A stretch of DNA of 64,000 nt from Diphasiastrum complanatum (taxonomy: Eukaryota > Streptophyta > Lycopodiopsida > Lycopodiales > Lycopodiaceae): positions 6,234,873-6,298,872 of the forward strand of contig CM055107.1 of NCBI GenBank assembly GCA_029204225.1, in the 5' to 3' direction. Shown piece after piece: positions 34,985 to 46,400 of the stretch. The notes beneath the pieces are model-generated. The model was not told the origin of the DNA and ran no database searches. It was given only the letters and a program-made list of their open reading frames with translations. Every line of letters begins with the position of its first letter. Position 1 is the stretch's first letter. The translations under genes and the position numbers were made by a program.

Positions 34985-37900
34985 GCATCCATAAGATCCA
35001 AACTACTTTATTTGGAAATTAAAGACTTCACTCATATTGAAGGGCGAAGGTCTATGGCAATGGGTAGAACCAATTGAGGAGAAGCTAATAACTACTCCTA
35101 GAAAAGAACTTCAAGAATGGAGTTTGAGAAATGACAAAGCTATAGCAATTATTGCGTCTTCAGTGCATGACAATATAATGCTAGATCTTACATCAATTTT
35201 GAATGCAAAAGATTTATGGGAAGAATTGCAAACCAAGAATGAGACTCGATCTCGTAATCAAATCATGTTCTTGGAAGACCAGTTAACTTACCTACAGTGG
35301 AACGACAAAGACCTGAACACATTCGTACGAAAAATAAAAGACATGTTTATTTCTTTGCAGAATTTGAGCGTGAAAAATAAAATTTCAAAGGAAAAACAGC
35401 TTAGTTATTTTCTTCAAGCCCTATTCCACACAACTCAAACCTTATTGGCCAAAGATGCGACAATGACACTTCAAATGGCAATAGATGGAGTTAAAGAGGA
35501 AGTAGAACTCATGAATGCTATGACGACAATGGTGATTCCAAAAATGCTCTATTTACTCAGAAGAATAGATCTTGTAATAAATCTAAGTTTAAGAGGGAGT
35601 CGTCTAAAAAGAATGAGTAAAAAAAAAATGATCAACAATTTGAAAAACAACAGAAAAGTTTTGGTGATAAGAAGATCTGAAACAGATGCAAAAGAGCAGG
35701 TTATACAGAAGATAAGTGTTGGTTAAATCCAAAGATTGAATGCATTCATTGTCATAAACGGGGTCATGCAGCAGTAGACTGTTATTAGAATCCCAGAAAC
35801 AAAAAGGAGCAAAATCGAAGCAAACCTTCAGATTCAAACTATGTCAAAGACAAAGCAGAATGTTCCAGAGTAGCAGAAGACAGGACGACGAGGAACTCAA
35901 CAGCTTATATTAGTGCTGATCTATGTTGTTCATCTAATTCTAAAATTTTAGAAGTAGTACTTGATTCGGGAGCCACCTCACATTTTGTTTCCTCGAAACA
36001 AATATTATCTGAGTACAAGAAGATGAACTATTCGAGATTCATTATACTTGGAGACGGTTCTAAGCACATAGTTGATGGAACTAGTGTACTATAGCTGGAC
36101 ACGAATCAGGGTGACAAGAAACTAGAGGAAGTTCTCTATGTCCCTACTCTTGACAAAGATCTTCTATCTGTAGCAAAGATAGTTGATACAAACATGTCAG
36201 TAACCTTCACTAAGAACTTTTGCAAACTATTCGAAGAAGATTTTGATAACCTAGTTGCTAAAGGCAACAACGAAGGAAATTTGTATCACTTGAACATTCG
36301 AATTCGAATCAAACAAGCCAATCAAACTCAAGAATCGACAGATATACTGTGGCTTTGTATCACTTGAACATTTGAATTCGAATCAAACAAGCCAATCAAA
36401 CTCAAGAATCGACAGATATTTGTGGCACAAGAGGCTATGTCTTATGAACATGGAAGCCTTGTACCAAGCCAACAAAAGTCAGAGAATTGAAGGAGTCGAA
36501 ATCAAAAGTAGAGATATTCGAACTATCTACGAATCCTGTCCCTAAGGCAAGATGACTAGAATACCTTTCAGTAAGGATGTTTATAAAGCAACTAAGGTTC
36601 TTGAAATTGTGCATTTAGATATTTGTGGACCATTCGGAGTATTGTCGTTGGGTGATGCAAAGTACTTCATAATGTTTATTGATGACTTCAACAAGTTCGC
36701 TGTAGTATACTTCATACGTACAAAAACTGAAGTTTTTGAGAAATTCGTTGAGTATACAAATTGGGCTGAGAAGCAGATAAGCAGTAAGTTGAAGCAGATT
36801 CATACAGATTGCGGAGATGAGTACATTTCCAAAGAATTCAAGGCTTATTGTACTGACCGTGGTATTATGCATACGAAGACTGCATCGTACACACCTCAGC
36901 ACAATGAAATAGTTGAACGAAGGAATCATACACTTATGGAAGCTGCTAGGTGTATGATGGCTCATGCAAAGGCACCAAAACAATTGTGGGCAGAAGTAGT
37001 GGCTACATCAAATTATCTTCAGAATCGAATTCTGAAATCTTGAATACTGGATAAAACTCCTCATGAGATATGGTGGAAGTCGAAGCCAAATCTTGCACAT
37101 GTTCGGACATTCAGATGCGCAGTGTATATGCACATACCAGATAAGCTAAGAAAGAAACTCGATGAAAAGATAGAACAAGGTTTTTTGGTAGGATTCGAGT
37201 TACATCCGTCATATTATCGAGTCTATGTACTCGAAACTGGTAGAATAAAAATTCTTCGAGATGTAAATTCAATGAGTCGAAATACATAGCAAACGGTGAT
37301 CTAGTCAGCTATGAAATTCTCAAAAACTATTATGAGCTATCTAGAATTAAAACAAGCAGAAGATGAAAGAGAATTACCAAATTCAGAGGGAGGTCAAGAT
37401 CGAGTACCTGACAGACTCGAATCACCAGCTTGAATTCCAGCAGACAAGGTTGAATTAGAATCGAATTCAAAAACTGCGGAATCAAACTCGAAACCAGCTA
37501 TGAGAAGATTTGACGGACAACAAAACCCACTAGAAAGGTATGGTCAAGATGTTTTTAATACAACCATCAAATTTTGTAATTTCTCTGATGAACCTCAAAT
37601 ATTCGAGAAAGCTGTTGATGGACCAGATAAAGATATCTAGATTCAAGCAATGGAGAACAAAATGTCATCCATGTATAAGAACAATGTATGGACACTTGCA
37701 CCTATACCTGATGGCAAAAAACCAGTCAAATGCAAGTGGATCTACAAGATCAAAATAGGTCCTAATGGAGAAAACATCATATACAAAGCAAGGTTAGTTG
37801 CTAAAGGATTTTCATAGAAGTATGGGATCGACTACACTGATACTTTCTCACCGGTAGTCAAACATACATCAATTTGCTTGTTATTTGCGTATGCAGTGGC

Positions 37901-38811
37901 TCATGATTTGAAAATCCATATTGTGTATGAGAAGACTACTTTCTTGCACGCAGAATTGGAAGAAGACTTATTCATGGACCGACCACTTGGTTTTGTAAGC
38001 CAAGAATATCCTAAATACTGATGTCACATGAATAAATGCATTTATGGTATGAAACAAGCAGCAAGACAATGGTATAGAAAGAAGGATGAAGCACTATGTT
38101 CCTTAGGCTTCAAACCTCTATCTGTTGAATCAAATGTCTATATCAAACATGTCAAAAATGAAATAATCATCCTAGTTGTCTATGTTGATGACACGCTTAT
38201 CTTCTCACGAAGAGATAAGTTAATTTTAGATGTCAAAAGAGACATTTCTGAAATATTTGAGATCGCTGACGTAGGAGAAGCTAAAATCTATCTAGGCTTG
38301 CAGATCCAAAGAGACTTTGAAGGTGGTAAGTTGTATCTTCACCAACAAAAGTACACTCAAAAGATCATTGAAGACTTCAACATGCTTGAATGCAAAGGTG
38401 TGCATACTCCCATGATACTTGGAACTCTACTGAGCAAGGCAGATTGTCCGCAGACTCTCGAGGAAGAGAAGCGAATGGCCAAAACACCCTATCGTAGGTT
38501 GATTGGATCATTGTTATATCTAGCAGACAACACCAGACCTGATATAGCGTTTGTAGTATACAGGCTGAGCCCAATATAACCAAAAGCCAAGATCGTTGCA
38601 TTGGAATTTGGCAAAAAGAGTACTACAATATCTCCAGAAAACGAAAGACTATGGACTGTATTATTCGAAGGAAGCTAGATTTCACATCGAATCTTATAGT
38701 GACGGAAGCTGGGCATTCATGAAGGATGATAGCAAAAGTATTTCAGGAGGGTGTACTCTAGTATATGGCACAACTATTTTTGCTTCAAGCTGGGAAACAA
38801 GTATATATTGA
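34985..38811 (+). pseudogene. Ty1/copia retrotransposon, gag to RNase H, decayed
   Basis: Gag begins near 34985 (ILKGEGLWQWVEPIEEK) and ends in two zinc-knuckle-like motifs (AGYTEDKCW; CIHCHKRGHAAVDCY). Protease has an intact VLDSGATSHFV at about 35960. A 74-bp segment is tandemly duplicated at 36281-36425. Integrase is at 36552-37260, with HLDICGPF, HTDCGDEYIS and PQHNEIVERR all keeping the acidic residues. RT starts near 37640, has stops at about 37817 and 38020, and keeps VVYVDDTLIF. RNase H (38596-38811) is cut short at about 38811, where a minus-strand copia begins. Sequence is closest to the 2.5-5.4-kb element. Confidence 0.9.
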
Positions 38812-41264
38812 AGAGCTTGGACCTTCAATGGGAATAGTCGACTGAGGAACTAAAAAGTTTAATATGTCAGGAGAATCTGACAAGTCGGCTACATGGGGAC
38901 TGCCTTTTCCTTTGAGGTCTTGAAGCTGATCTTCGATGGAGATGACATCCCAGCTAGTGAATATCTTCAACTCGATGGGATCGAACAAATTGTAGGCTTG
39001 ATCTAAAGTAGTGTAGCTGATGAAAATACATTTGATACTCTGGAAGTTGAGCTTCTTCCTGAGATCACGAGGTATATGCGCAAAAGCAGTACATCCAAAA
39101 AGTCGTAGGTTTGATAAAGAAGGTTTGGTACCTGTCCAAACTTCGAATGGTGTTTTGTCTAAGAGACCTTTAGTAAGACATTTGTTCTGAATATAGGTTG
39201 TTGTTGAAACAGCATCAGCCCAAAAGGACTTTGAAAGTGTCGCATGTGATAACATGCACTTTGCCGATTCAAGTAAGGTTCTGTTCTTTCTCTCATCAAG
39301 ACCATTTGAATGAGGCGAATAAGAGGTAAAATGTATTGTTGTTCAATGTCGTTGTTAAGGCAATACTCCTTGAATTTGGTGGAGATTTATTCTCCCCCAT
39401 TATCTGACCTCAGTGCTTTGATTCGTTTGTCAGTTTGATTCTCAGCATGCTCTTTGAATTGTCTAAATTTGATGAAAGCCTCTGATTTGTCTTTAATGAA
39501 ATAAATGGCTGTTCATCTTGAGAATTCGTCAATAAAAGTAATGAAATAATTTGCATCTAGCAATGAAGGAGTTTGTATAGGTCCACGTATATCTGTATGA
39601 ACAACATCTAACAGACCTTTTGATCTAAAAGGAATCCTAGCCTGCTTTCCAAAGATGCAGCTATGACAGACAGGGAGATCGACCTTACCAGAAGGATAGT
39701 TGAGATCAATAACCATGGATTGTCTGGACATGTTCAAAACAGATGCATAATTCAAGTGTCCTAAGTGATGATGCCATAGTAATACTTTATTGACTAGAAC
39801 AGCTTAAGGCTTGACTAGACTCAGAATAACAATGTGCTAATCTATGTAAGTAACTCTGTCTCTTGCCGAGTGCAAGGATCTTATTACTCCAATCAATAAT
39901 TTTGCATTGATCAGATTCGAATTCATGACCTAAATTTGTAAATCTACTTACTGATAACAGATTTGTAGAGAGTTTAGGAACATATAAGATCTTTGATATT
40001 AGTTTGAAATGATCATGCTAGAATCACAATCTTACAGTACCTTCACCTTCAATAGCGTGAGTACTATTGTCACCAAGATGAACAAATTTCTTCGTGCTAT
40101 AAGGCGTGTAGGAGTTGAAAATATCACGTTGATTGGTGATGTGTTGAGTTGCTCCCGAATCAAGAAACCATAAATCATCCAAAAATGCACTTTGGTCTTT
40201 GACCATGAATGCGCCTTCGTCCACTTTGACCTGGGGAGATGATGAAACTGTGTTTGCTTGTTGATCAGGTTGCTTGGCTGCATTCTTCGCTTGGAGAATT
40301 CGGCAATCCTTGATCTCATGGTTATTGCGCTTGCAATACCTGCAAAACATCTTCTTTTTCGACTGTGGATTTGATAATTGTACTTGACTTTGAGTTAGCT
40401 TCTGGTTCATTGCAGCCTTCTTGGAGCTTTTCTGCTTCTTTCTCTTAGAGCCTTTGTTGACATATAGAGTCTGAGAGGAGGAAGTAGACAAAGTGTCTTG
40501 ACTTCTTCTATTGTCTTCTTGCAGTAACATAGTGATAACTTTAGTAAGAGTTAAATCTGAGTGTGTCGATATGATCATCACCCAGTTCTCATATGTAGAG
40601 GGCAAGTTTGAAAGCAATGTCATAATCATTGTCTTGATCGTCTATGACTAATCCAACAACGGCCATATGTTGCAAGAGACTCTTAAACTGGTTAATGTGA
40701 CTATGAAGAGACTCACCATTAGACATCTTGAATGTGAAGAATTACCTTCGTAGATATAACTTAGTAGTTACATCCCTCACGTCATATAGTGAGTTTAGGA
40801 TGTCCCAAACATCTTTTGAAATCTTAGCTACAGCTATGTGTCCAATCTGTGTATCTGATATATTGAGGATAATAAGAGCAAAAGCTTTACCATCCTTCGA
40901 TTTCCACTTTGAGTCTTCTGTGTCATCTTCAGGTTTTACTTTTGTATTTGTAACAACATCCCATAACTCTTTGGTGATTAGCAAGGTCTTTATTTTTAAG
41001 TTTCCACAAATGAAAATAGGATCCATTCAGCTTGTCTACAATAAGACCAACTTTACTTTGAAAATTCATCTAGAACTTAGTCTGTCGATTGTATCGATGA
41101 CGCTAAGATGTAGTAATGCCAACAACAAGAAATCAATTCTCTAATACTAAAACGATGAAAAGAACTAAAGAATATGATATCAATTTGATATTACGAAAGA
41201 TATCAAGTATTAAAACTTTTGCTCTTATATCGAAATAGTATTAGGCTCTGAAGAAGAATCAATG
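38812..41264 (-). pseudogene. Ty1/copia retrotransposon 5' half (gag, protease, integrase)
   Basis: Reads leftward from its primer-binding site. Gag at 41026-40630 includes TKELWDVVTNTKVKPEDD. The zinc knuckle is CRYCKRNNHEIKDC. Protease has LWFLDSGATQHITNQ at about 40150. GAG-pre-integrase has lesions near 39800. Integrase (39755-38820) includes VVHTDIRGPI, a stop-broken middle, and DKTPFEVWTGTKPSLSNLR. Homology ends at 38812 against the plus-strand element; RT and RNase H are missing. It is a different copia family from its neighbour. Confidence 0.87.
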
Positions 41265-41276
41265 CTTTGATACCAC
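41265..41276 (-). other. Primer-binding site of the 38.8-41.3-kb copia
   Basis: On the minus strand TGGTATCAAAGC, one base from the standard initiator tRNA-Met site, immediately downstream of the LTR end. Confidence 0.8.
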
Positions 41277-41976
41277 GTCGGGAAGAGGTATGTGAAGTGC
41301 AACGAAATAAGCTATCTTCCTCTTTCTTCATGCATGACTACGCCTATCAATTTCAAAAAAAACAATAGTGATAGAAATCACGTTCGATATTATAGTAACT
41401 GGCTTTGAAATCATCAGTACTGCAGTGATTACGTAGCCAAACAATAATGCATTGAATTAGCAGACAAATAATTTGTTGCGAATCACTAGACAAATAATTA
41501 GTCGCGAATCACTAGACAAATAATTAGTCGAGAAGAACTACATAAATGCATACATTATGAGACGAACCTGAACGCAATAAAAGATAGTATTGATTTAGTA
41601 TGAAAACAAAAGAGAAGTAAATGAGTACAATAAGTTGCGGATCGAAATCACATACTCTAAGCTATCTTTGAGCGGCTAAAATGAAAGTTTGAATCAAGTG
41701 TAATGTTGATAAGCAATAAGTGCAATAGCAATCTCTAAACAACTATAAGAAGTGAGCTAGAATGCTCAGGAGTGTTCAAGCTCGTAGGCTTGGGGGAGAG
41801 AGCATTTGTGTACTTCATACGGTTTTCAAACAAAAGGACTATCAAATAGTAAACTTGAGTCTATTTTAGTTGTAAATCTGTAGAGTATGTAAAGACACAA
41901 GAAAATCCGCAAAACTGGATAAACAATGGATGAGGATTAAAATCGATTAGTCGATTAGTAAGAAGGAGAATAATCC
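41277..41976 (-). repeat. 5' LTR (about 700 bp) of the 38.8-41.3-kb copia
   Basis: On the minus strand it starts TGTTGGATTATTCTCC at 41976 and ends ...CTTCCCGACG before the primer-binding site, so the usual CA end is altered to CG. It contains tandem copies of a ~33-bp unit with CGAATCACTAGACAAATAAT (41470-41560). The first ~130 bp are repeated at 46245, and an internal part (GTTTGGCTAC...) resembles 63.8 kb. Confidence 0.72.
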
Positions 41977-41980
41977 AACA

Positions 41981-43150
41981 TCAACCAACACCACCACATT
42001 GTGTAATGACTTGATCCAACTCATCAATATATAGGCCAACGAGGACTGGTGAGAGGGAGCAACCATGCTTGACCCCAATGGTGCTCCAAATGTGATCAGA
42101 TATGCCATTGTTATGCCGGAAACAACCCAGGACATAATCATAAAGTGTCATTACAACAAGAACGATCTCAGTGGAGAAGCCAAGGTCTCGAAGTCTCTGG
42201 ATGAGCAATGAGTGAGGAACAAAATCAAAGGCTATCCAGAAGTCCACAAAAGAGCAATAAACCCTCTCTCTCCTGTGCTTAGCCTCCTCAATCAAAGCCC
42301 GCAATGTGAAGATGTGGTCTGCAGTAAAGTAGAGGGCTCGAAAACATGCCTGACCCATGGCATGTAGTCTCCTAGTCTCCGCCTTTGTGCTCACAACAGA
42401 CTGTAGTATAGTACCATTTAGTTTCGCTAGGACATGCCCAATCACGATGGTGCAATAGTTACTAGGAATCATGAGGTCACCATTCTTATGGATGGGGTGG
42501 ATAATGTTAGTGCACCATGATGATGGAAAACCAGAAACAACTGCGGAGTTAAGAAGGGTGGATATAGTGGGGGCAAGTAAGTCAGAGGCATGGGAAAGGA
42601 GCTCAGATTCAAGGTCTTCAATATCTCTGGCCTTGTGGGACTTCATCTTCCTAATGGCTGCAAGTACTATGTCAGATGTGAAGAAGGAGAACTCGGATGG
42701 TCATGGAGATATAGAGATAGGCGAGTCGGTAGGGACGGTATACACACTGGTAGCATAATCAGTCCAAATGTGAAGGTCTTCCAGGAGAGGTGGTCGAGAG
42801 CAAGGAATGAACTCACGCCAAAAAGCACCCGAAGAAGAATTGAAAACAAGGTCAATAAGATGTTTCCCTTTAGAATCATCATAGGAACGCTTCTTACGGC
42901 AGAGAACACGATGGTAGGAGCGTCTGGAAGATCAAAGCAAATGTGGGGCATGGATACGTGAATAGGTTATTGGCTGATGAAGAGAACGACACTTGGTATT
43001 GTACCATGGAGGGTGCATTGGTCGAGGTGTGCGCCGAGTCTTTTTGGGATGGGGCTTTGTGGGGAGAGTTAGTGATGCAGTCGTGTGGAGAGAAGTGGTG
43101 AGGAAAGCAGCGTGGGTGTCGATTGGACTGTCATGAGGAACGAAATGTCA
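41981..43150 (-). pseudogene. LINE (non-LTR retrotransposon) reverse transcriptase fragment
   Basis: The 42646-41981 frame encodes the non-LTR RT: IIHPIHKNGDLMIPSNY, DHIFTLRALIEEAKHRR, motif A as SFVDFWIAFD, and motif B as GVKHGCSLSPVL followed by LYIDEL. Upstream weakly conserved sequence (to about 43150) fits the linker between endonuclease and RT. The fragment stops at the copia LTR (41976), before the catalytic YxDD box, so the copia probably inserted here. Frameshifts separate the pieces. Confidence 0.8.
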
Positions 43151-44689
43151 AAAAGTAATAGATGTAGATAAGTAATTTGAGTTGCATGTGAGTGCTATGT
43201 GGATGCATGAGCTAGAAATCGACTTTATGTAATGGAAAAAAAAATCAGAAATACTGCTAAAATTAAAGATTCTTGCAAGTTTCTTCATAGATTTGATTAC
43301 ATATTGTTGTAAATCACCTTGTAGTCCTTGTAGGAGGGTAGATCAACATCTTCTGAACCTGTCCAAGAAGTTAGAGCCAAGAATAGAGGGTGTAGGAGGC
43401 CAAAAATGGACTGAAAATTGTTTTTTTTTCATGCTTTTGGGGGATTTATTGCAACAACTCCATAGGTGGATCATGGATGGAGTCAATCCAACTCGTTTTG
43501 AATCCATCTTGGCCTTTTTGACAAGCTTTTCCTTTTGTACTAATGGTATTTTTGTCATAACATTTCGGTTACGTAAAATTTGTTAAAACTCAATTTTTTT
43601 AAAAACATTCGAGTATTCAGTTTCTTTATGTTATTTATGGGAACTTAAATTAGTGAAATGAGCACACTGAGGTTTATGTTCAGTCAGATTTGGTCAGAGT
43701 ATTTTCATTGAAGTCAATTATCTCCCGGTTATGGATAATTTTGATAGAAAGAAGGAATTCCAAATTCTACTATACCTAGTACACACAATTTACCAACAGT
43801 TTAATATTGTATCGACATTTTAAAAGGGAGTGCTGTCTTCTCGATAAAGTATAAAAAGTGAATTTTTATCTTTTTCGTTGAATTTCAACTATGGTCAACT
43901 TTTGAAATCGGTTATTTTGCCTAATACAGGTCTAATCGATTCTGATCATTAGAAACGGGTCAGGAACTGTTTAAAGTTGAAACACTGAAGTCATTTTTTG
44001 AGTTTAATTATAAGGTTGAGTATACAAAAATGTTCTATATAGTGCTATTATGCATTTATATGGATGAATTTTGTGTATCTATGGATTCAACCTGGTTATA
44101 AGATAACTTACTCATGGAAATAAATTTTTTATTTAGACTTTTTCCTATGATAATTCACTTTCCATTTACCATATGTCTTGGAGCCTTCCTTGTGCCTTAT
44201 GAAAATCAAGGGACTGATAATCCTAAGGTGGGAAGTAGAGTGGACATTCGGGGTAGTAAGTGTGCTTTGAAAATGTATTTTGCAGTTAGAAATTTTTGAA
44301 AATCCATGGGAATAATTGCTTAGTACCCAATATTAATCTATAGAATAGTATTCATTTAGTGGAATTCCTAATAGATATTTTTGCAACGATGAGACTATCC
44401 ACAGGTTTTGGATGTAATTTTGTGATCAGGAAAATAGTAAGTGAACATATAAATCACATTGGACCTATTAGTGGTGATAGAAGCCTATTCTTTAGAGTTA
44501 ATACTCTCATATTAGTAGGGATTCGATGCTTATCTCTATCTTGGAAGGGTTGATAATGTGATATTGAACCATGTTGATTCCTCTACTTAACTCATAGATC
44601 ATGTGTGGATCTTGTATATCCATCTTTGAGGCATGCCAGTCATCCAAATAGATGGATTCTCTAGTGTGTGGTAGTGAAGAATACTTTTT
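43151..44689. other. No gene recognised
   Basis: AT-rich sequence without long credible frames or known motifs. Confidence 0.45.
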
Positions 44690-45034
44690 CTATATGGACA
44701 TGCATGGATTTTTTTGTGTTTTTTTGCGAACCAAGTCTTCGTCAATGGTGCTTAAGATTTCATCATGGTGTACGTCACATTGATAGACTTTTATCTTCGG
44801 TCTGTATACACGAGTGTTTATTGGTTGTGAATGTTGCACACAAGCCAATGGTGATGGAAGTTTAATCTCTTTCTGTATAAGACGCCTTCCTAATCTCTTT
44901 GGGTCCATCAAGTGGATAAGTTGGTTGTCAAATAACTCATTTCCTCCCACAATAAGAATGTCATCCTCACTGGTGAATACTTTAGTAGCAAAAGCATCTT
45001 TAGGTATCCACTCAATAGAAAGTGCATCTATCAT
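44690..45034 (-). CDS. 115-codon open frame of unknown nature
   Basis: Open from 45034 to 44690, with ALSIEWIPKDAFATKVF, SEDDILIVGGNELFD and LIHLMDPKRLGRRLIQ. It follows the gypsy gag fragment in a different frame and may be a fused piece of other origin. I recognise no family; it may not be expressed. Confidence 0.3.
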   Translation of the reverse strand: MIDALSIEWIPKDAFATKVFTSEDDILIVGGNELFDNQLIHLMDPKRLGRRLIQKEIKLPSPLACVQHSQPINTRVYRPKIKVYQCDVHHDEILSTIDEDLVRKKTQKNPCMSI

Positions 45035-45378
45035 GTATAGAAGCAGTCTGGGAGTGTTGATTCCGTGGAGTTTATGGTAATATTGACGGGGTCCTCTTCC
45101 TGAACTTCTTGTTCACAAAAGACTTGTAAAAATCTATGAGGGTTCACATTACTGTCAAACTTTGGTATTTCCAATCGGGGTGTTCGTTTATCAGATCTTG
45201 CGGTATGGTGAGCATGTTGAACAGGTTGATCGTCAGGGTTATCAAACTGATTAGGCCTCCATTTGGATGGCCTAGGGTCTTGATTCACCTGAGCTCTATA
45301 CCGATAAGACTTGTTCTCATCATTTGGATGACCGCTTAGTGTGAATTCATCCACAAGTTCTTCTGGTATATTTGCCAT
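45035..45378 (-). pseudogene. Ty3/gypsy gag N-terminal fragment
   Basis: Begins MANIPEELVDEFTLSG at 45378. It carries KRTPRLEIPKFDSNVNPHRF, the LEIPKFDGxxNP-like start of gypsy capsid proteins. It then departs into unrelated sequence (VNITINSTEST). No zinc knuckle or protease follows. Confidence 0.55.
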
Positions 45379-45539
45379 TAAAATGGTCTGACTGAACTCT
45401 TTGTTTTTTTTGTGTGTGTGTTTTTTTTTTTAATCTTTTTTATATTTTTGTAATGATTGGTTGACAATACCTTAAAATAGAATCAGATTTTCAATAAGTA
45501 ATTCTAAAAAATTAGTCTATCAGACCTGAGCAAAAGTTC

Positions 45540-46130
45540 GTCCGATGCAACTACAGTGACAGTGTCAGATGTAAATTATGTGATAACTTGGCAGATCTGT
45601 TGTCAATTATAGTCTCAGATGCAGTTGTCGGCTGCTTGTCAAATACAAGATCGTCGGATGCACGTCGGATAGAAAAATTGTCGGATGCATATGTAAGAAT
45701 CCCAAAGGATCTATCGAATAGAAAATTCAGTATGTAAATTGGATATGGAGTTCAGATACACTGTCGGATGCAGCGTCGGATGCAAATGCGAGAATCCCAA
45801 AGGATCTATTGGATGGAAAATTCAGTATGTAAATTGGATATGGAGTTCAAATACACTGTCGGATGCAACGTCGGATGCAATCGTCGGATGCAACACTGTC
45901 GGATACACTTCGGATTGAAAAATTGTCGGATGAAATATCGGACGCAAAGTCGTCGGATGGAATTTGTAAAAACTGGTCGTCGGATGCAAATGTGAGAATC
46001 CCGAAGGATCTATCGAATAGAACTTTAGATGGAAATTTGTCAGATGCAATTGCAAAAATCTCGAAGGACCTGTCGGATATGGAATTGTAAAAATCTCAAA
46101 GGATCTGTCAGATGCAATTTTAGATCTAGT
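45540..46130. repeat. Degenerate array of TCGGATGCA words with a ~100-bp higher-order unit
   Basis: At least eight exact TCGGATGCA copies and many variants occur in 590 bp. A longer unit (AGAATCCCAAAGGATCTATY followed by GAATAGAAAATTCAGTATG) recurs about every 95-100 bp at 45697 and 45793, with a diverged copy near 45990. It lies between the gypsy gag start and an LTR end. Confidence 0.85.
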
Positions 46131-46244
46131 TTTTTTGGGTGCACGTTGGATGTATTATTTTTTAGTTTGGTTGTCATCGGTTCTAAACGCAGACCAGGCT
46201 CCCTCCTCTAAAAAAGTGTGTAAAACAGTGGAGAGCGGTGGGGT

Positions 46245-46400
46245 GTTGGATTATTCTCCTTCTTACTTATCGATTAATCGGTTTTAATCTTCATCCATTG
46301 TTTATCTAGTTCTAGGGATTTTTTCGTGTCTTTACACAGTCTGCAGATTTACAAGTGTTTTTACACAGTCTATAGAAATACACGGAGTTTGACTACAGTG
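46245..46400 (+). repeat. LTR fragment related to the 41.3-42.0-kb LTR
   Basis: Starts TGTTGGATTATTCTCC after a purine tract (GGAGAGCGGTGGGG). It follows the 41976 LTR end, in opposite orientation, for about 130 bp with few changes, then diverges. This is the layout of a 3' LTR start. Confidence 0.65.
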
